Assembly (NCBI GenBank): GCA_947044405.1 | Contig: CAMRHE010000054.1 | Span: forward strand, 5,533,501 to 5,597,500 | Length of the DNA stretch: 64,000 bases | From: Leptodactylus fallax | Taxonomy: Eukaryota > Chordata > Amphibia > Anura > Leptodactylidae | Direction of reading: 5' to 3' | Shown: positions 43,345-59,124 of the stretch, piece by piece | Numbering within the stretch: position 1 is the stretch's first letter | How the letters are laid out: the number at the start of each line of letters is the position of its first letter | Position numbers and translations under genes: made by a program | The notes under the pieces: model-generated | What the model was told of the DNA's origin: nothing | Database searches by the model: none | The model's input: the letters and a program-made list of their open reading frames with translations, nothing else

Positions 43345-43660
43345 ATGGAGTAGTTGCTTTGGATCATGCAGTAAAGAATAACACGTCCATCCCCTAGTTT
43401 CACCATCAATGAAATGCCTTGTGTTCCTGCCCACAGCATCTTATATACTGTATGTGACATGAGCACTGTAAGATATCCACCTACCACTGACTTTTGGCTG
43501 AGAGGCCAAGGTGATGTCAGGTGGTCCCAGGACATCACAGACACATGTCTCTTCTGTATTTTCACTGCACAATACATGACCCGGCAGCTATTTTAATTCA
43601 TTGGAGACTAATTGCAAAGTATCACAATTTTGAATATTTGTAATGAATCAGTTCATACAT
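43345..43660. repeat. Unclassified interspersed repeat, copy 2
   Basis: Same order of blocks as 35325-35640, including 'cctgcccacagcat' and 'actgcacaata'. Diverged but clearly related. No coding frame. Confidence 0.6.
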
Positions 43661-44191
43661 CTCTACTGTACAATATACATTTTTCTTTCATAGAACAGCT
43701 AGGTTATTAGGAGTTACTTTTAGTATCCAACCTTCTCCTAACAGAAATGACCTACAGTACGACAGTTGATCACCCCTAGTAGTGATGGGACCTGCTGGGT
43801 GTGCACAATCTACTGCCAACTGCAACAACTGTGGGAAAATATGCAACAGGATACCAAAGAGAACATGTATACCTTCAGGAACAACTGTACCTCAACTTGT
43901 ACCCAGGCTTATTTTCAAGTGTACAGTTTTCCTCACTAAACTTATCCTTCACTCTAATATTGTAATCACTTACAGTGCTGGCCAAAAGTATTGGCACCCC
44001 TGCAATTCTGTCAGATAATACTCAATTTCTTCCAGAAAATGATTGCAATCACAAATGCTTTGGTAATAATATCTTCATTTATTTTGCTTGCAATGAAAAA
44101 ACACAAAAGAGAATGAAAAAAAAGTCAAATCATTCATCATTTTACACAAAACTCCAAAAATGGGCCGGACAAAAGTATTGGCACCCTCAGC

Positions 44192-45491
<1,300 letters not shown>

Positions 45492-45944
45492 GCTCAATTT
45501 GGTAAAAAAAAAAAAAAAAGAGAGGTTGAGTCAACTTTAATCCATTTCAACTGGCTGCAAGTGTGATTTAGTTATTGCCACCACCTGTTATGTGCCACAG
45601 GTAAGTAACAGGTGCTGATAATTACACAGATTAGAGAAGCATCACCTGATTTTTCAAAGGGTGCCAATACTTTTGTCCACCCCCTTTTTTATGTTTGGTG
45701 TGGAATTATATCCAATTTGGCTTTTTGACAATTCTTTTTGTGGTTTTCCATTGATGACAAATTAAATGAAGATATTATTACTAAAGCATTTGTGATTGCA
45801 ATCATTTTCTGGAAGAAATTGAGTATTATCTGACAGAATTGCAGGGGTGCCAATACTTTTGGTCAGCACTGTATATATATCCTCATTATATTCACATATA
45901 TAAAGTTTAATTAGGCTCCAACATCTCCTTCTTGGTGCAATTGC

Positions 45945-46150
45945 CGCTGGACATGCGCAGAGCCGCTCATGTAGGAATAGAAAAAAGATGGTCGCTGGGC
46001 ATGTACATGTGCCGTGGCCCAGCGGCCATGTTTTTTCTATTTCTACACGAGCGGCTCTGCGCATGTCAGTGGCCATCTTTTTTCTAGTCCTACACAAGCA
46101 GCTCTGCGCATGTCCGGCAGTCATCTTTTTTCTAGTCCTACACGAGCGGA
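45945..46150. repeat. Direct and inverted repeats around 'gagcggctctgcgcatg'
   Basis: Three direct copies of 'ttctagtcctacacgagcgg' type sequence, two of them continuing into 'ctctgcgcatgtc', lie between about 46030 and 46150. An inverted copy ('gcgcagagccgctcatgtagg') lies at 45955-45985. The unit is about 55-60 bp. Confidence 0.7.
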
Positions 46151-47145
46151 CATCGCAGGGGGCATGATGCAACATCAAAGGTAGGAGTAGAATAGCCTTT
46201 CTAAAGACTATTCCAATGTATCCTTAGTTTAAAATGCATATCCCCAGGCTCTCTGCACCCAGGAAAATAGCTGTTTTTAACGCGATTCGCCGCAAAATAA
46301 TTTCGGTCGAATAATTTTGGGAAATTTGGCGAAGCTGCTGATTAGAATTTTTTTAATGATGATGATAGACCTAGATGTTGCGACTAGGCCTGAAGCCCCA
46401 AGTCCATCATCGTCGTCTCCCAGATAAGGTAAGTAAATTTAAACTCTCTGGACAACCCCTTTAAGAAATGGTCCATTGCAATATTGCTTGCAAAGCCCTT
46501 TTTTAATCATTATTATTATTATTACTATAATTATATTATTGTTAACTTCTGGAATTATAGTAGATTTATTCAAGCAGCTGATACATTTTTGCTACAACCT
46601 ACATACTGTATTTCAAGAGTGAGAGGAATAAGAGAAATTTAAAATTGTATTTGCAAAAGATTTGTAATTCCTAACATATTAAAGAATGTATGGAGAATAC
46701 ATATCAGGAGAAGTATAATAATAAAACTGTAAAATAGGTCCTTTCACTGTCAGTACAAATATGTCATCCTGCTCTATTACTGAAGCCTTACAAGGTTGAG
46801 AAAAAAATTTTTGTAAGTTCCAATGTTGCCCTCTAGATGCTGTAAACTAAAACTACAGCTACATATTTGTAGATGTAACATTTTTCTAACATGAATTACT
46901 AAAAAATCTGGCAAATGGCATATATTTAAAGCAATAGACTTTAGATTTAATATTGGTTTGGATTGCAATATACACCTAAACAGTTCAGATGATCTCTGCT
47001 ATTTTTTTTATGGATGTAACATTTATGGACCACATTTTTTTTTCAATTTCTTTTTTTTTTTTAGTAGAATATAGCATAAGTAAATAAGAGTAGGTGAAAT
47101 AATATATATTGATGTACACTGTAAAGTAACTCACATGAACCAATA
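46151..47145. other. Intron sequence, nothing recognised
   Basis: AT-rich, with a short ATT run near 46510. No gene or matched terminal repeats. Confidence 0.5.
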
Positions 47146-48040
47146 CAGGTGCATCTCAATAAATTTGAATATTTTTGAAACGTTCATTCATTTCAGTACT
47201 TCAGTAATACAATTCATAATCAGCGTCTTCCATGATTGTGTGTCCTACTGAACCAGCTGAGGGACCATTTAAAGGCTTAGGAAACCTTGGCAGGTGACAC
47301 ACTGAATTTACAATACTGAACTTTTTCACAATATTCTAATTTTCTTAGATTTTGGTTTTCATTAGCTGTAATCCATAACACCATGTAACAATTTTCAAAA
47401 AAATATTTGTTCCCAGTTGTTAAGTGTGTTTTCCTGATTGTTTGTACCTTAAATGAATAGAAAAAAGTTATTATTCCCTGTAAACTTTGCTTTTGTGGTC
47501 AGCACAATGATATTTTGAAATTGTTCTATTTTTAAGGATATTCGCAATATTTCAAGATACTTAAGAAGCTTCTGGAATTGTGAGAACTATCAAGAAGTTT
47601 CTAGAACTGCCCAGAATTATCTAGAACTTTCTGGGACTGTACAGAATTGTAGGTAGCTGTATAACTACAGTTATATAGGGCCACTATAGTCCTTCCTGAG
47701 AGACGAGAGACAGGATCTAATTGATTGGGATTGCATAGTAAGTGGGCAATGGCCATCACAGACAAAGGGGAATTGACCTAGACAGACAGGTGTGAATTCA
47801 ATATCTATTCAGATTCTGATAACGACAGTATTCACACTTCACCCCACACCCATTACAGGAGGAGCTTAGGAATGTAAATGTATATATTGTGTGTTACTCT
47901 GGTACCGGGTGATCAATGTTGCTCTGCTGAATCCTAAGTACACTCTTGAACTTTAATACTGCATGGAATAAAGACCATTTTTATCAAGTTTGGAGAGACA
48001 TCCTTTTTCCTTACAGTTCACAGCAACTTAGTCAATTTAG

Positions 48041-49796
48041 ATGGCATCAAGAGGTTGCATACATCCAACAGACGCATTTTGCTACGTATGTGGCCAGTTT
48101 ATAAAGACAAGAGCGAAAAAGTACTCTGTGGAAGCATCTGCTAAGATGTGTGAGGCCTACAAAGCATACTTAGGGCATGCCTGTTGGTGACCAAGACAAA
48201 CCATGGGCTCCTCATTTCACATGTGAGCACTGCAAGAAAACTCTTGAAGGTAAGTGGATAAATGCTACTCTCTTAAATAGCAGATTAACTGTGTTAATAT
48301 TGTAAATATCACTAGTCATTAGTGTGAAATCGGCCTAAATCAAATTCTCAATCCAAATATTATTTTGTTTGCTTATAGGTTGGTACAGGGGAGAGAAGAG
48401 AGCCATGCATTTTGCTATCCCAAGAATTTGGCGTGAACCGACTGATCACTCAACAAATTGCTACTTCTGCATGGTGGACCCTTCCAAACGTTGCACTGGC
48501 AAAAATGCACCGCCTGTAACGTATCCTGACATTCCGTCATCTATTGCCCCAAAAGAAAGCAGCAGGTCAGACATCGAGGAAGACGTTGAAGATCACGATT
48601 TCTCTTCATATGCAGATGAGGAGCGGAAGCCATACTACCCTAACCAAAAAGACCTCAACGATCTGATCAGAGACCTTGGTCTCACCAAGTCCAACGCTGA
48701 GCTTCTGACATCAAGGCTCAAGCAATGGAACTTATTAGATGAAAGCGTCCAAGTCACAGATCAGAGGAAGCGTCACCAAGTTTTTTCCATCTTCTTCAGT
48801 CATCAAGATGGACTGTGCTTCTGCAACAATGTGGCCAGTCTATTTGAGGCTATAGGTATCACCTGTAACCCGAGTGAGTGGCGCCTCTTCATAAACAGCT
48901 CATGCAAGAGCCTCAAAGCCGTGCTGCTTCACAATGGGAACAAGTATCCGTCTCTTCCTGTAGCTCACTCGGTGCACCTGAAAGAGGAATACACCAGTGT
49001 CAAGATGTTGCTAGGTGCCTTGAAGTATGATGAGTACGGCTGGGAAGTTATCGGAGATTTCAAAATGGTGTCATTCCTGATGGGCCTCCAAGGTGGTTTT
49101 ACTAAGTATCCTTGCTTTATTTGCCTTTGGGACAGCAGGGATACTGAAATGCACTACCACAGGCGGGACTGGCCTCAGCGGACAGAGTTCACTGTGGGGA
49201 AGAACAATGTAAAGTGGGAGCCACTGGTGGACCCAAGCAGGGTGCTGATGCCACCACTACACATCAAGTTGGGGCTCATAAAACAATTTGTCAGGGCTCT
49301 AGATAAGGAGTCGAGAGCTTTCAATTACCTCCAAGATCTTTTACCTAAGCTGTCTGAAGCAAAAATCAAAGCTGGTGTCTTAGTCGAACCACAAATCAAG
49401 AAGATCATAGAGTGCAGTGAATTTCCCAAGAAGCTGAATAGGAAGGAGAGAGCAGCTTTGAACAGTTTTGTCGCAGTGGTTCGCGGCTTCCTAGGCAATC
49501 ATAAACATGAAAACTATGTACAACTGGTTCAGACTGTGATAAAGAACTATGCTGCAATGGGCTGCAGGATGTCACTCAAAATCCATATCCTTGATGCTCA
49601 TCTTGATAAGTTCAAAGAGAACATGGGAGCTTATTCAGAGGAGCAAGGCGAGCGCTTTCACCAGGACATTATGAACTTTGAACGCCGTTACCAAGGACAA
49701 TATAACGAAAACATGATGGGCGACTATATTTGGGGATTGATTCGTGAAACTGATTTGCAGTATAGTCGTAAATCTCGGAAAACCCCACACTTCTGA
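48041..49796 (+). pseudogene. Transposase of C2C/H4H (RAG1/CMC-like) pattern, two exons, frameshifted
   Basis: Exon 1 starts at ATG 48041 (MASRGCIHPTDAFCYVCGQF, a Cys/His cluster); exon 2 (48379-49796) is open and encodes about 472 residues. A 129-bp intron (48250-48378, GTAAGT...TTATAG) joins codon phases correctly. The exon 1 frame breaks near 48176-48180 by one base and runs into TGA 48188-48190, so this copy is defective. Exon 2 has GDFKM (Asp at 49056), CFIC (49113-49124), H-ILDA-H (49584-49601) and EEQGERFH (Glu near 49638-49652). The second Asp, C-x2-C, H-x4-H, Glu order is that of RAG1, Transib and CMC-type DDE enzymes. The protein belongs to a family I know as 'uncharacterized' in many animal genomes. 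The superfamily name (Chapaev/CMC) is inference. Confidence 0.8.
48250..48378 (+). other. Predicted intron in the transposase gene
   Basis: Donor GAAG|GTAAGTG and acceptor GCTTATAG|GT. Removing it joins exon 1 CTTGAAG to GTTGGTAC, which keeps one frame and makes a continuous Cys-cluster segment (CEHCKKTLEG then WYRGEK). An open frame beginning inside the intron at 48369 is therefore not the true start. Confidence 0.75.
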
Positions 49797-50107
49797 ACAG
49801 TTTTTGGTAATCTGTGTAAATTTGCAATGCATATAGTGTTCTTAGTCTGACTGTATAAATGAGAAGATGCAAAATCGTCTGTTTCTATAGTAAAAATGCA
49901 TAATTTTCGTTGCTGTGGTCACAAAAGCAAAGTTTATGATGAATGTAAGCAATTTTTAATTTGTTTTAGACATAAGCAATTGGAATATAACATTTAAAAG
50001 CTGGGAACAAAATTTGTGTTACATAATCAACATTTACAGAAATAAAACACTTGAAATAGAACACTCTGTGTGTAAATAATTTCAGTTCTTAGCATTTTTC
50101 AATATAT

Positions 50108-50460
50108 GCTGCTGTCTCTGATCCCAGTGCAGTTGGAATTTGTCTTTAGCCACTACTGCTCCCGAGCAATCAGTGCAGTTACCTTGGGTGACTGATGTGC
50201 TTACTTAGGCTCTGTACTGTCAGGTGGGCAGTGTCAGGCAGGAGCTTCAATCAAAAGTGTCAGAGCTCAGAATCACACCCCTGCCTGACACCAGCCACCT
50301 GACAGCACACAGCCTAAACAGCATATGAGGCACAAAAACTAACAGCAATGATTACTCAGGATCAATGGGGGCTAATTCCAACTGTGATAGAATCAGTAGA
50401 GCAGCGTCTATTAAATAATGCAAAAGGCTGAACTTGGTAAAGGTGGTGAAAGGTCCTCTT
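50108..50460. mobile_element. Palindromic MITE, family with 'agaggacctttcaccac' ends, copy 1
   Basis: The right end reads '..ggtggtgaaaggtcctcttt'. The arms match inverted through 'cagttggaatt', 'tgtcaggtgg' and 'gtgtcaggcagg'. The left terminal part is missing by about 60 bp. It lies against the broken right end of the 47146 element. Confidence 0.7.
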
Positions 50461-50712
50461 TAAATAGCTTCATCATGTAACTTTTAACTAATATCTGGAT
50501 ATTTACAGCTGACAACAGAAGGACTTCAGATGTCTACATCTGTCAGGACAGGCAGCCCACATACACTCCATCTAGATGTAGCAGTTGCCAAATCAAAGTT
50601 TGCCCCATTAATTCCTTTTTTTGATTGTCATGTTACACAAATTTGAAAAGAGCATGAAAAGAACATTCATTATGAATATTAATTTCATGGCTGCACATAG
50701 AATATAGTTATA

Positions 50713-51628
<916 letters not shown>

Positions 51629-51743
51629 TATATTTCTTCTTCATATATAGAGGAAGAATATACATTATATGGGATTTCAATAATTTTACAGGAGGGAAAC
51701 TGAGCTGATCACTTAAAAAAGACAGCTTTGATCATGGATATTT

Positions 51744-52104
51744 AGAGGACCTTTCACCACTTTCACCAACTCCAGTTCTTTGTATCCTTCAATAGGTGCA
51801 GTTCCACTGATTCTGCGCATTTGGATTGTTATTTTAAAGCTCCCACTTTTCCAGAGCAATCATTTATTTTAGTTTTAGCAAAATTATGCTCTCTATTGTG
51901 AGGTTGGTGGTCCCGGGCTGTTTGCTCCAGCTAAGGCCCATCCACCTAACAGTAGAGAGCTTAATTAGCATATTGGATGCTGAACCTAACAGCCCTGATT
52001 TCTCAGACTTGGTTGGGGCTAGAGAAATAATTCCAATTGCACCAGAATCAGTGGAGGAGTGGAACCCACTGAACCCACTAGAGTTGGTGGCGATAGTAAA
52101 AGGT
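51744..52104. mobile_element. Palindromic MITE, 'agaggacctttcaccac' family, copy 2
   Basis: AGAGGACCTTTCACCACTTT on the left; the right end near 52104 is an eroded inverted copy ('ggtggcgatagtaaaaggt'). Inner arms match inverted through 'ccactgattctg', 'gctctctattgt' and 'ggtggtcccgggctg' against 'aacagtagagagc'. Related to 50108-50460. Confidence 0.7.
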
Positions 52105-52385
52105 ATAAACCCACAACAAGAATTGTTCTATTGTGGTGGCAACTGAAAGCATTCTGTAGACTCCTATACCCGCCATTGTAAATTTCGTATTAAAGAAGCA
52201 CCCCAGTAAAATTATTTGTCCCCTCCATTTGAAAATGAGCCCATGTGTTGTATAATGTTATTGAATACCTTACTGATAGACTTTTTGGGGAAATTATGTA
52301 CAGGAACAGGAGGTCAAAATAAATGCAGCTGTATGGGAGTCAAATCGAGGCTCTAATAGACTTGGAGTGTGAGTTTGGCCTCCTA

Positions 52386-54020
<1,635 letters not shown>

Positions 54021-54189
54021 TATGTAAGTCTATCAGAGCCTCTGTCTCCTACATAGTCGCATCCTTTGACCTCCTTTTCATACAGGAAACACTGTGTGCA
54101 GCAGTAAAAAAAATTTACTACAGTGTTCTTGAAACCATGCCTCAGGCAGTGTTTAATAAGATCCCTGCAATCTTTACTATGGTATTGCC

Positions 54190-54560
54190 GTATATGTAGT
54201 ATAAATTATTATACCATTATCTCCTTTCCCTATTTTATAACTAAAAAAAAATATATTAACATTATTGGTATCACCAATTCTGGAAATGCTGAAAACTAAT
54301 AAAATATAAAAGTATTTATTCCTTACAGTGAACACTGTAGAAGAAAAAAAAATCAAAATTGTAATTTTTCACCATTTCACCTCCCAAAAAAAAACTCAAT
54401 AAAAAGTGACAAATGTTCCTCAAAATTGTATCAATAAAAACTACATCTTGCAGCATAAAATGTAAAAAATAACCCTTACACATCTCCACAGGCAGAAATC
54501 TAAAAACATAACGGGTGTGAGAATATGACAATGCAAATAATTTTTTCAACCTTTTTTTTT
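54190..54560. repeat. Interspersed repeat, copy 2 (related to 10560)
   Basis: Shares 'cagtgaacactgtag', 'cctcccaaaa' and 'gaatatgacaatgcaaataa' with 10560-10860. AT-rich and non-coding. Confidence 0.5.
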
Positions 54561-54719
54561 CTCAGATATGTTTTCATTGGTTTTTCAAATAAACAGCCAT
54601 AACAACTGTATCATAGAAACAATATAATGTAAATACATGAATGAAAAAATCAAATTAAACATCAACACGTTAACCAAGCACAAATGAAGGCATAGAGAGT
54701 AGAATGTATAGTCAAGGGA

Positions 54720-55990
54720 CCTCTAGCAGCGGCTCAATTTATGGGGGGTAATCCACCCACAGGTGTGTCCAGTTGGGGTCTCGGGTATACCACGGTGCCC
54801 ATATAGTAGTGAATTTGGAGAATGTATGAAGTTCCAAATGAAAGAGCTCTTCCGGATAAGCAATCTGGGAAATTTTCCTAAGATAATGAGAGATTGGGGG
54901 AGGGGATTCTGTAGCCCAGAAGAGAGGAATGAGAGCCTTGGATGAAGCCACAACTGTTTGTGGGGCCTGGAGGAAATCAGGCCAGAGGTTCAGGAAAATA
55001 TCTGTGGGAAACAGGGGGAAGGATAAGTCACATACCTGGTCCAGTACATGTTGGATCTGAACCCAGTAGGGTCTAATTTTCTCAGTTTCACCATATATGG
55101 AGGTACGAGCCGGTAGCTTTATGGCAGTGCCAACACAGGCGAGAAACATTTGAGGAATATGTGTGTATCTGTGCTGGCATTTTATACCATCTTGTAGTCA
55201 ATTTGTAAGTATCTTTCTGTATATGGACAAGTCGGGAGGGGCCCATAGAATGTTTAAATATAGTAGCTATGTACTCAGATTCATCTGAAGATCTGCCTCC
55301 CAGGCCCATATGAAGGATGGGAACGTTGTCTCCAGATCTCATAGGAAGTTTGAGTTCAGAACAGATAAAGGCTTCTTCATGGAATGTTTCTGGAGGAACA
55401 ATGTTTCTAACCAGGAGGTGGTGCATGGTGTTGTCACTGACTTCAGCGCCCTCAGGTATACAGCCCTAATAGATTGGTATGCTAGGAAATGCGTGGAGGC
55501 AATAAGTGGGTCCGTTGCAAATTCTGGAAAGAAAGGCTCCATCTATGAGTATAGAGTCATAAGGCAAATGGTGAATCAGCTTCAGGATCGTAGGCAGTGT
55601 CTGGGAACTTTGATCCCAAGATGATAAAGTCCTGTACAGACATTAGAGGGGATGGACCAGCTCAGAGAGAGAGGAGGCAGCACATCCATCACCACGTGTC
55701 ATACACTGCCAAAGACAAAATTTTAGTTGCTAAGGCCTGTCTGGCAGCGTTCCACAGAAGCCACAAAACAGCAGTGAGTGGGAGTCCAATGGTAAACTCT
55801 TCCATTGGCATGTGTAGTTTAGGCGTACCCTGTGCAAACCAATCAAGGGCCACAGAAAGTTTTGCTGTGTGATAATATGTTTTGATATCCGGCAGGCCTG
55901 TGCCACCAGATTTCTATGTTTTAGTCAGAGTGCAAAATGCTACTTTAGGGTGAGAGTTGTGCCAGACATATTGGGAAAAGAGTCAGAAAT
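54720..55990 (-). pseudogene. L1-like ORF2, C-terminal region
   Basis: On the minus strand: SGGTGLPDIKTYYHTAKLSV (about 55895-55840), the conserved GLP-D motif after the reverse transcriptase; then KDTYKLTTRWYKMPAQIHTY (about 55220-55160) and SRLCWHCHKATGSYLHIW (about 55145-55090), the cysteine-rich W-C-x2-C...HIWW motif of L1 ORF2. Several stops and frame changes. Non-functional. Confidence 0.75.
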
Positions 55991-55995
55991 AGTTA

Positions 55996-57622
55996 CAGTG
56001 GGTACGGAAAGTATTCAGACCCCTTTAAATTTTTCACTTTTTGTTTCATTGCAGCCATTTGCTAAAAGCAAAAAAGTTCATTTTATTTTTCATTTATGTA
56101 CACTCAGCACCCCGTCTTGACAGAAAAAAAACAGAAATGTAGATATTTTTGCAAATTTATTAAAAAAGAAAAACTGAAATATCACATGGACATAAGTATT
56201 CAGACCCTTTGCTGTGACACTCATATTTAACTCACATGCTGTCCATTTCCTTCTGATCCTCCTTGAGATGGTTCTACTCCTTCATTAGAGTCCAGCTGTG
56301 TTTAATTAAACTGATTGGACTTGATTAGGAAAGGCACACACCTGTCTATATAACACCTCACAGCGCACAGTGCATGTCAGAGCAAATGAGAATAATGAGG
56401 TCAAAGGAACTGCCCAAGGAGCTCAGAGACAGAAGTGTGGCAAGGCACAGATCTGCCCAAGGTTACAAAAGAATTTCTGCAGCACTCAAGGTTCCTAATA
56501 GTGGCCTCCATAAACCTTAAATGGAAGAAGTTTGGGACGACCAGAACTCTTCCTAGACCTGGCCGACCAGCCAAACTGAGCAATCGTGGGAGAAGAGCCT
56601 TGGTGAGAGAGGTAAAGAAAAACCCAAAGATCACTCTGGCTGAGCGCCAGAGATGCAGTAGGGAGATGGGAGAAAGTTCCACAAAGTCAACTATCACTGC
56701 AGCCCTCCACCAGTCGAGGCTTTATGGCAGAGTGGCCTGAAGGAAGCCTCTCCTCAGTGCAAGACATATAAAAGCCCGCATAGAGTTTGCCAAAAAAACA
56801 CATGAAGGACTCCCAGACTATGAGAAATAAGATTCTCTGGTCTGATGAGACAAAGATTGAACTTTTTGGCGTTAATTCTAAGCGGTATGTGTGGAGAAAA
56901 CCAAGCACTGCGCATCACCTGCCCAATACAATCCTAACAGTGAAACATGGTGGTGGCAGCATCATGCTAGGGGGATGTTTTTCAGCTGCAGGGACAGGAC
57001 GACTGGTTGCAATTGAAGGAAAGATGAATGTGGCCAAGTACAGAGATATCCTGGAAGAAAACCTCTTCCATAGTGCTCTGGACCTCAGACTGGGCCGAAG
57101 GTTCACGTTCCAACAAGACAATGACTCTAAGCACACAGCTAAAATAACAAAGGAGTGGCTTCGGAACAACTCTGTGACCATTCTTGACTGGCCCAGCCAG
57201 AGCCCTGACCTCAACCCAATTGAGCATCTCTGGAGAGACCTGAAAATGGCTGTCCACCAACGTTCATCATCAAACCTTATGGAACTGGAGAGGATCTGCA
57301 AGGAAGAATGGCAGAGGATCCCCAAATCCAGATGTGAAAAACTTGTTGCATCATTTACAAGAAGACTCATGGCTGTACTAGCTCAAAAGGGTGTTTCTAC
57401 TCAATACTGAGCAAAGGGTCTGAATACTTATGACCATGTGCTTTCAGTTTTTCTTTTTTTTAATAAATTAGCAAAAATATTTACAGTTTTTTTTTTTCTG
57501 TCAAGATGGGGTGCTGAGTGTACATTAATGAGAAATAAAATGAACTTTTTTGCTTTTAGAAAATGGCTGCAATGAAACAAAGAGTGAAAAATTTAAAGGG
57601 GTCTGAATACTTTCCGTATCCA

Positions 57623-57625
<3 letters not shown>
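55996..57625 (+). mobile_element. Tc1-like transposon, family D, copy 1
   Basis: CAGTGGGTACGGAAAGTATT at the left and its inverted copy at the right, both with TA outside (55994-55995 and 57626-57627). It is 1,630 bp, with inverted repeats through 'cattgcagccatttgctaaa' and 'gtacactcagcacccc'. A TA microsatellite (57626-57652) directly follows the right end. Confidence 0.93.
56374..57410 (+). pseudogene. Tc1 transposase, family D, frameshifted
   Basis: Start ATG at 56374 (MSEQMRIMRSKELPKELRD). A short deletion near 56498 shifts the frame within the first helix-turn-helix. The frame then runs through KFGTTRTLPRPGRPAKLS to TGA at 56738-56740. A one-base longer A run at 56792-56798 shifts it again. 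The last 600 bases are open: KILWSDETKIELFG, FQQDNDSKHT and [14 protein letters not shown], ending at 57410. All catalytic residues are present, but the protein is not made as a whole. Confidence 0.9.
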
Positions 57626-57658
<33 letters not shown>

Positions 57659-57765
57659 AAAATGTTATTACAAGTGAGAGAAAATATGTCTCAAATCACA
57701 TATATCCATCCCATGTTAAGTGTAATCATCACATGGGAGAAAAATACTGCCAAACAAACATCAAG

Positions 57766-59122
57766 TAAATTTTTCACTCTTTGTTTCATTGCAGCCATTT
57801 GCTAAAAGCAAAAAAGTTCATTTTATTTCTCATTAATGTACACTCAGCACCCCATCTTGACAGAATAAAAACAGAAATGTAGATATTTTTGCGAATTTAT
57901 TAAAAAAGAAAAACTGAAATATCACATGATCATAAGTATTCAGACCCTTTGCTGTGACACTCATATTTAACTCACATGCAGTCCATTTCCTTCTGATCCT
58001 CCTTGAGATGGTTCTACTCCTTCATTGGAGTCCAGCTGTGTTTAATTAAACTGATTGGACTTGATTAAGAAAGGCACATACCTTTCTATATAAGACCTCA
58101 CAGCTCACAGTGCATGTCAGAGCAAATGAGAATCATGAGGTCAAAGGAACTGCCCAAGGAGCTCAGAGACAGAATTGTGGCAAGGCACAGATCTGGCCAA
58201 GGTTACAAAAGAATTTCTGCAGCACTCAAGGTTCCTAAGAGCACAGTGGCCTCCATAATCCTTAAATGGAAGAAGTTTGGGACGACCAGAACTCTTCCTA
58301 GACCTGGCCATCCTGCCAAATGGAAATAAGATTATATGGTCTGATGAGACGAAGATTGAACTTTCTGGCGTTAATTTTGAGTGGTATGTGCGGAGAAAAC
58401 CAGGCACCTCTCATCACCTGCCCAATACAATCCATCCATGGCAGCATCATGCTATGGGGGTGTTTTTCAGCTGCAGGGACAGGACGACTGGTTGCAATTG
58501 AAGGAAAGATTAATGCAACCAAGTACAGAGATATCCTGGAAGAAAACCTCTTCCAGAATGCTCTGGACCTCAGACTGGGCTGAAGGTTCACCTTCCAACA
58601 AGACAATGACCCTAAGCACACAGCTAAAATAACAAAGGAGTGGCTTTGGAACAACCCTGTGACCATTCTTGACTGGCCCAGCCAGAGCCCTGGCCTCAAC
58701 CCAATTGAGCATCTCTGGAGAAAAATGGCATCTCTGAAAATGGCTGTCCACCAATGTTCACCTTCCAACCTGACGGAACTGGAGAGGATCTGCAAGGAAG
58801 AATGGCAGAGGATCCCCAAATCCAGATGTGAAAAACTTGTTGCATCATTCCCAAGAAGACTCATGGCTGTCCTAGCTCAAAAGGGTGCTGCTACTCAATA
58901 CTGAGCAAAGGGTCTGAGTACTTATGACCATGTGATATTTCAGTTTTTCTTTTTTAATAAATTTGCAAAAATATCTACATTTCTGTTTATTTTTCTGTCA
59001 AGATGGGGTGCTGAGTGTACATCAATGAGAAATAAAATGAACTTTTTTGCTTTTATCAAATGGCTGCAATGAAACAAAGAATGAAAAATTTAAAGGGGTC
59101 TGAATACTTTCCGAACCAACTG
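57766..59122 (+). mobile_element. Tc1-like transposon, family D, copy 2 (deleted)
   Basis: It matches copy 1 from 'taaatttttcactctttgtt' onward, so about 30 bp of the left terminus is missing. The right end ends '..ccgaaccaactg' before TA 59123-59124. It is shorter than copy 1 through an internal deletion around 58319. Confidence 0.88.
58114..58904 (+). pseudogene. Tc1 transposase, family D, internally deleted
   Basis: MSEQMRIMRSKELPKELRDR at 58114, then the paired helix-turn-helix region to RPGHPAKWK and TAA 58327-58329. The linker and second DNA-binding part found in copy 1 are deleted here. The catalytic half continues in shifted frames: IWSDETKIEL, a small deletion before GSIMLWGCFSAAGTG, TGA near 58581, [10 protein letters not shown] and [10 protein letters not shown]. 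It ends at 58904 with the family C terminus. Confidence 0.88.
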
Positions 59123-59124
59123 TA

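Larger units (their letters stand above)
47146..50082 (+). mobile_element. DNA transposon carrying a spliced RAG1/CMC-pattern transposase
   Basis: The left end CAGGTGCATCTCAATAAATT and the next 230 bp match (inverted) one half of the MITE at 29590-29963. The right part, from CATAATCAACATTTAC at 50022 to about 50082, matches the other half but stops before the terminal repeat, so the right end is lost. Between them lie about 2.6 kb with the transposase gene (48041-49796). A palindromic MITE follows at about 50108 and may have replaced the right end. Confidence 0.85.

Noticed and set aside
48369..48378. Start of the transposase at 48369
   Set aside because: The codon there is TTG and the bases are the end of an intron; the reading continues from exon 1 at 48041.
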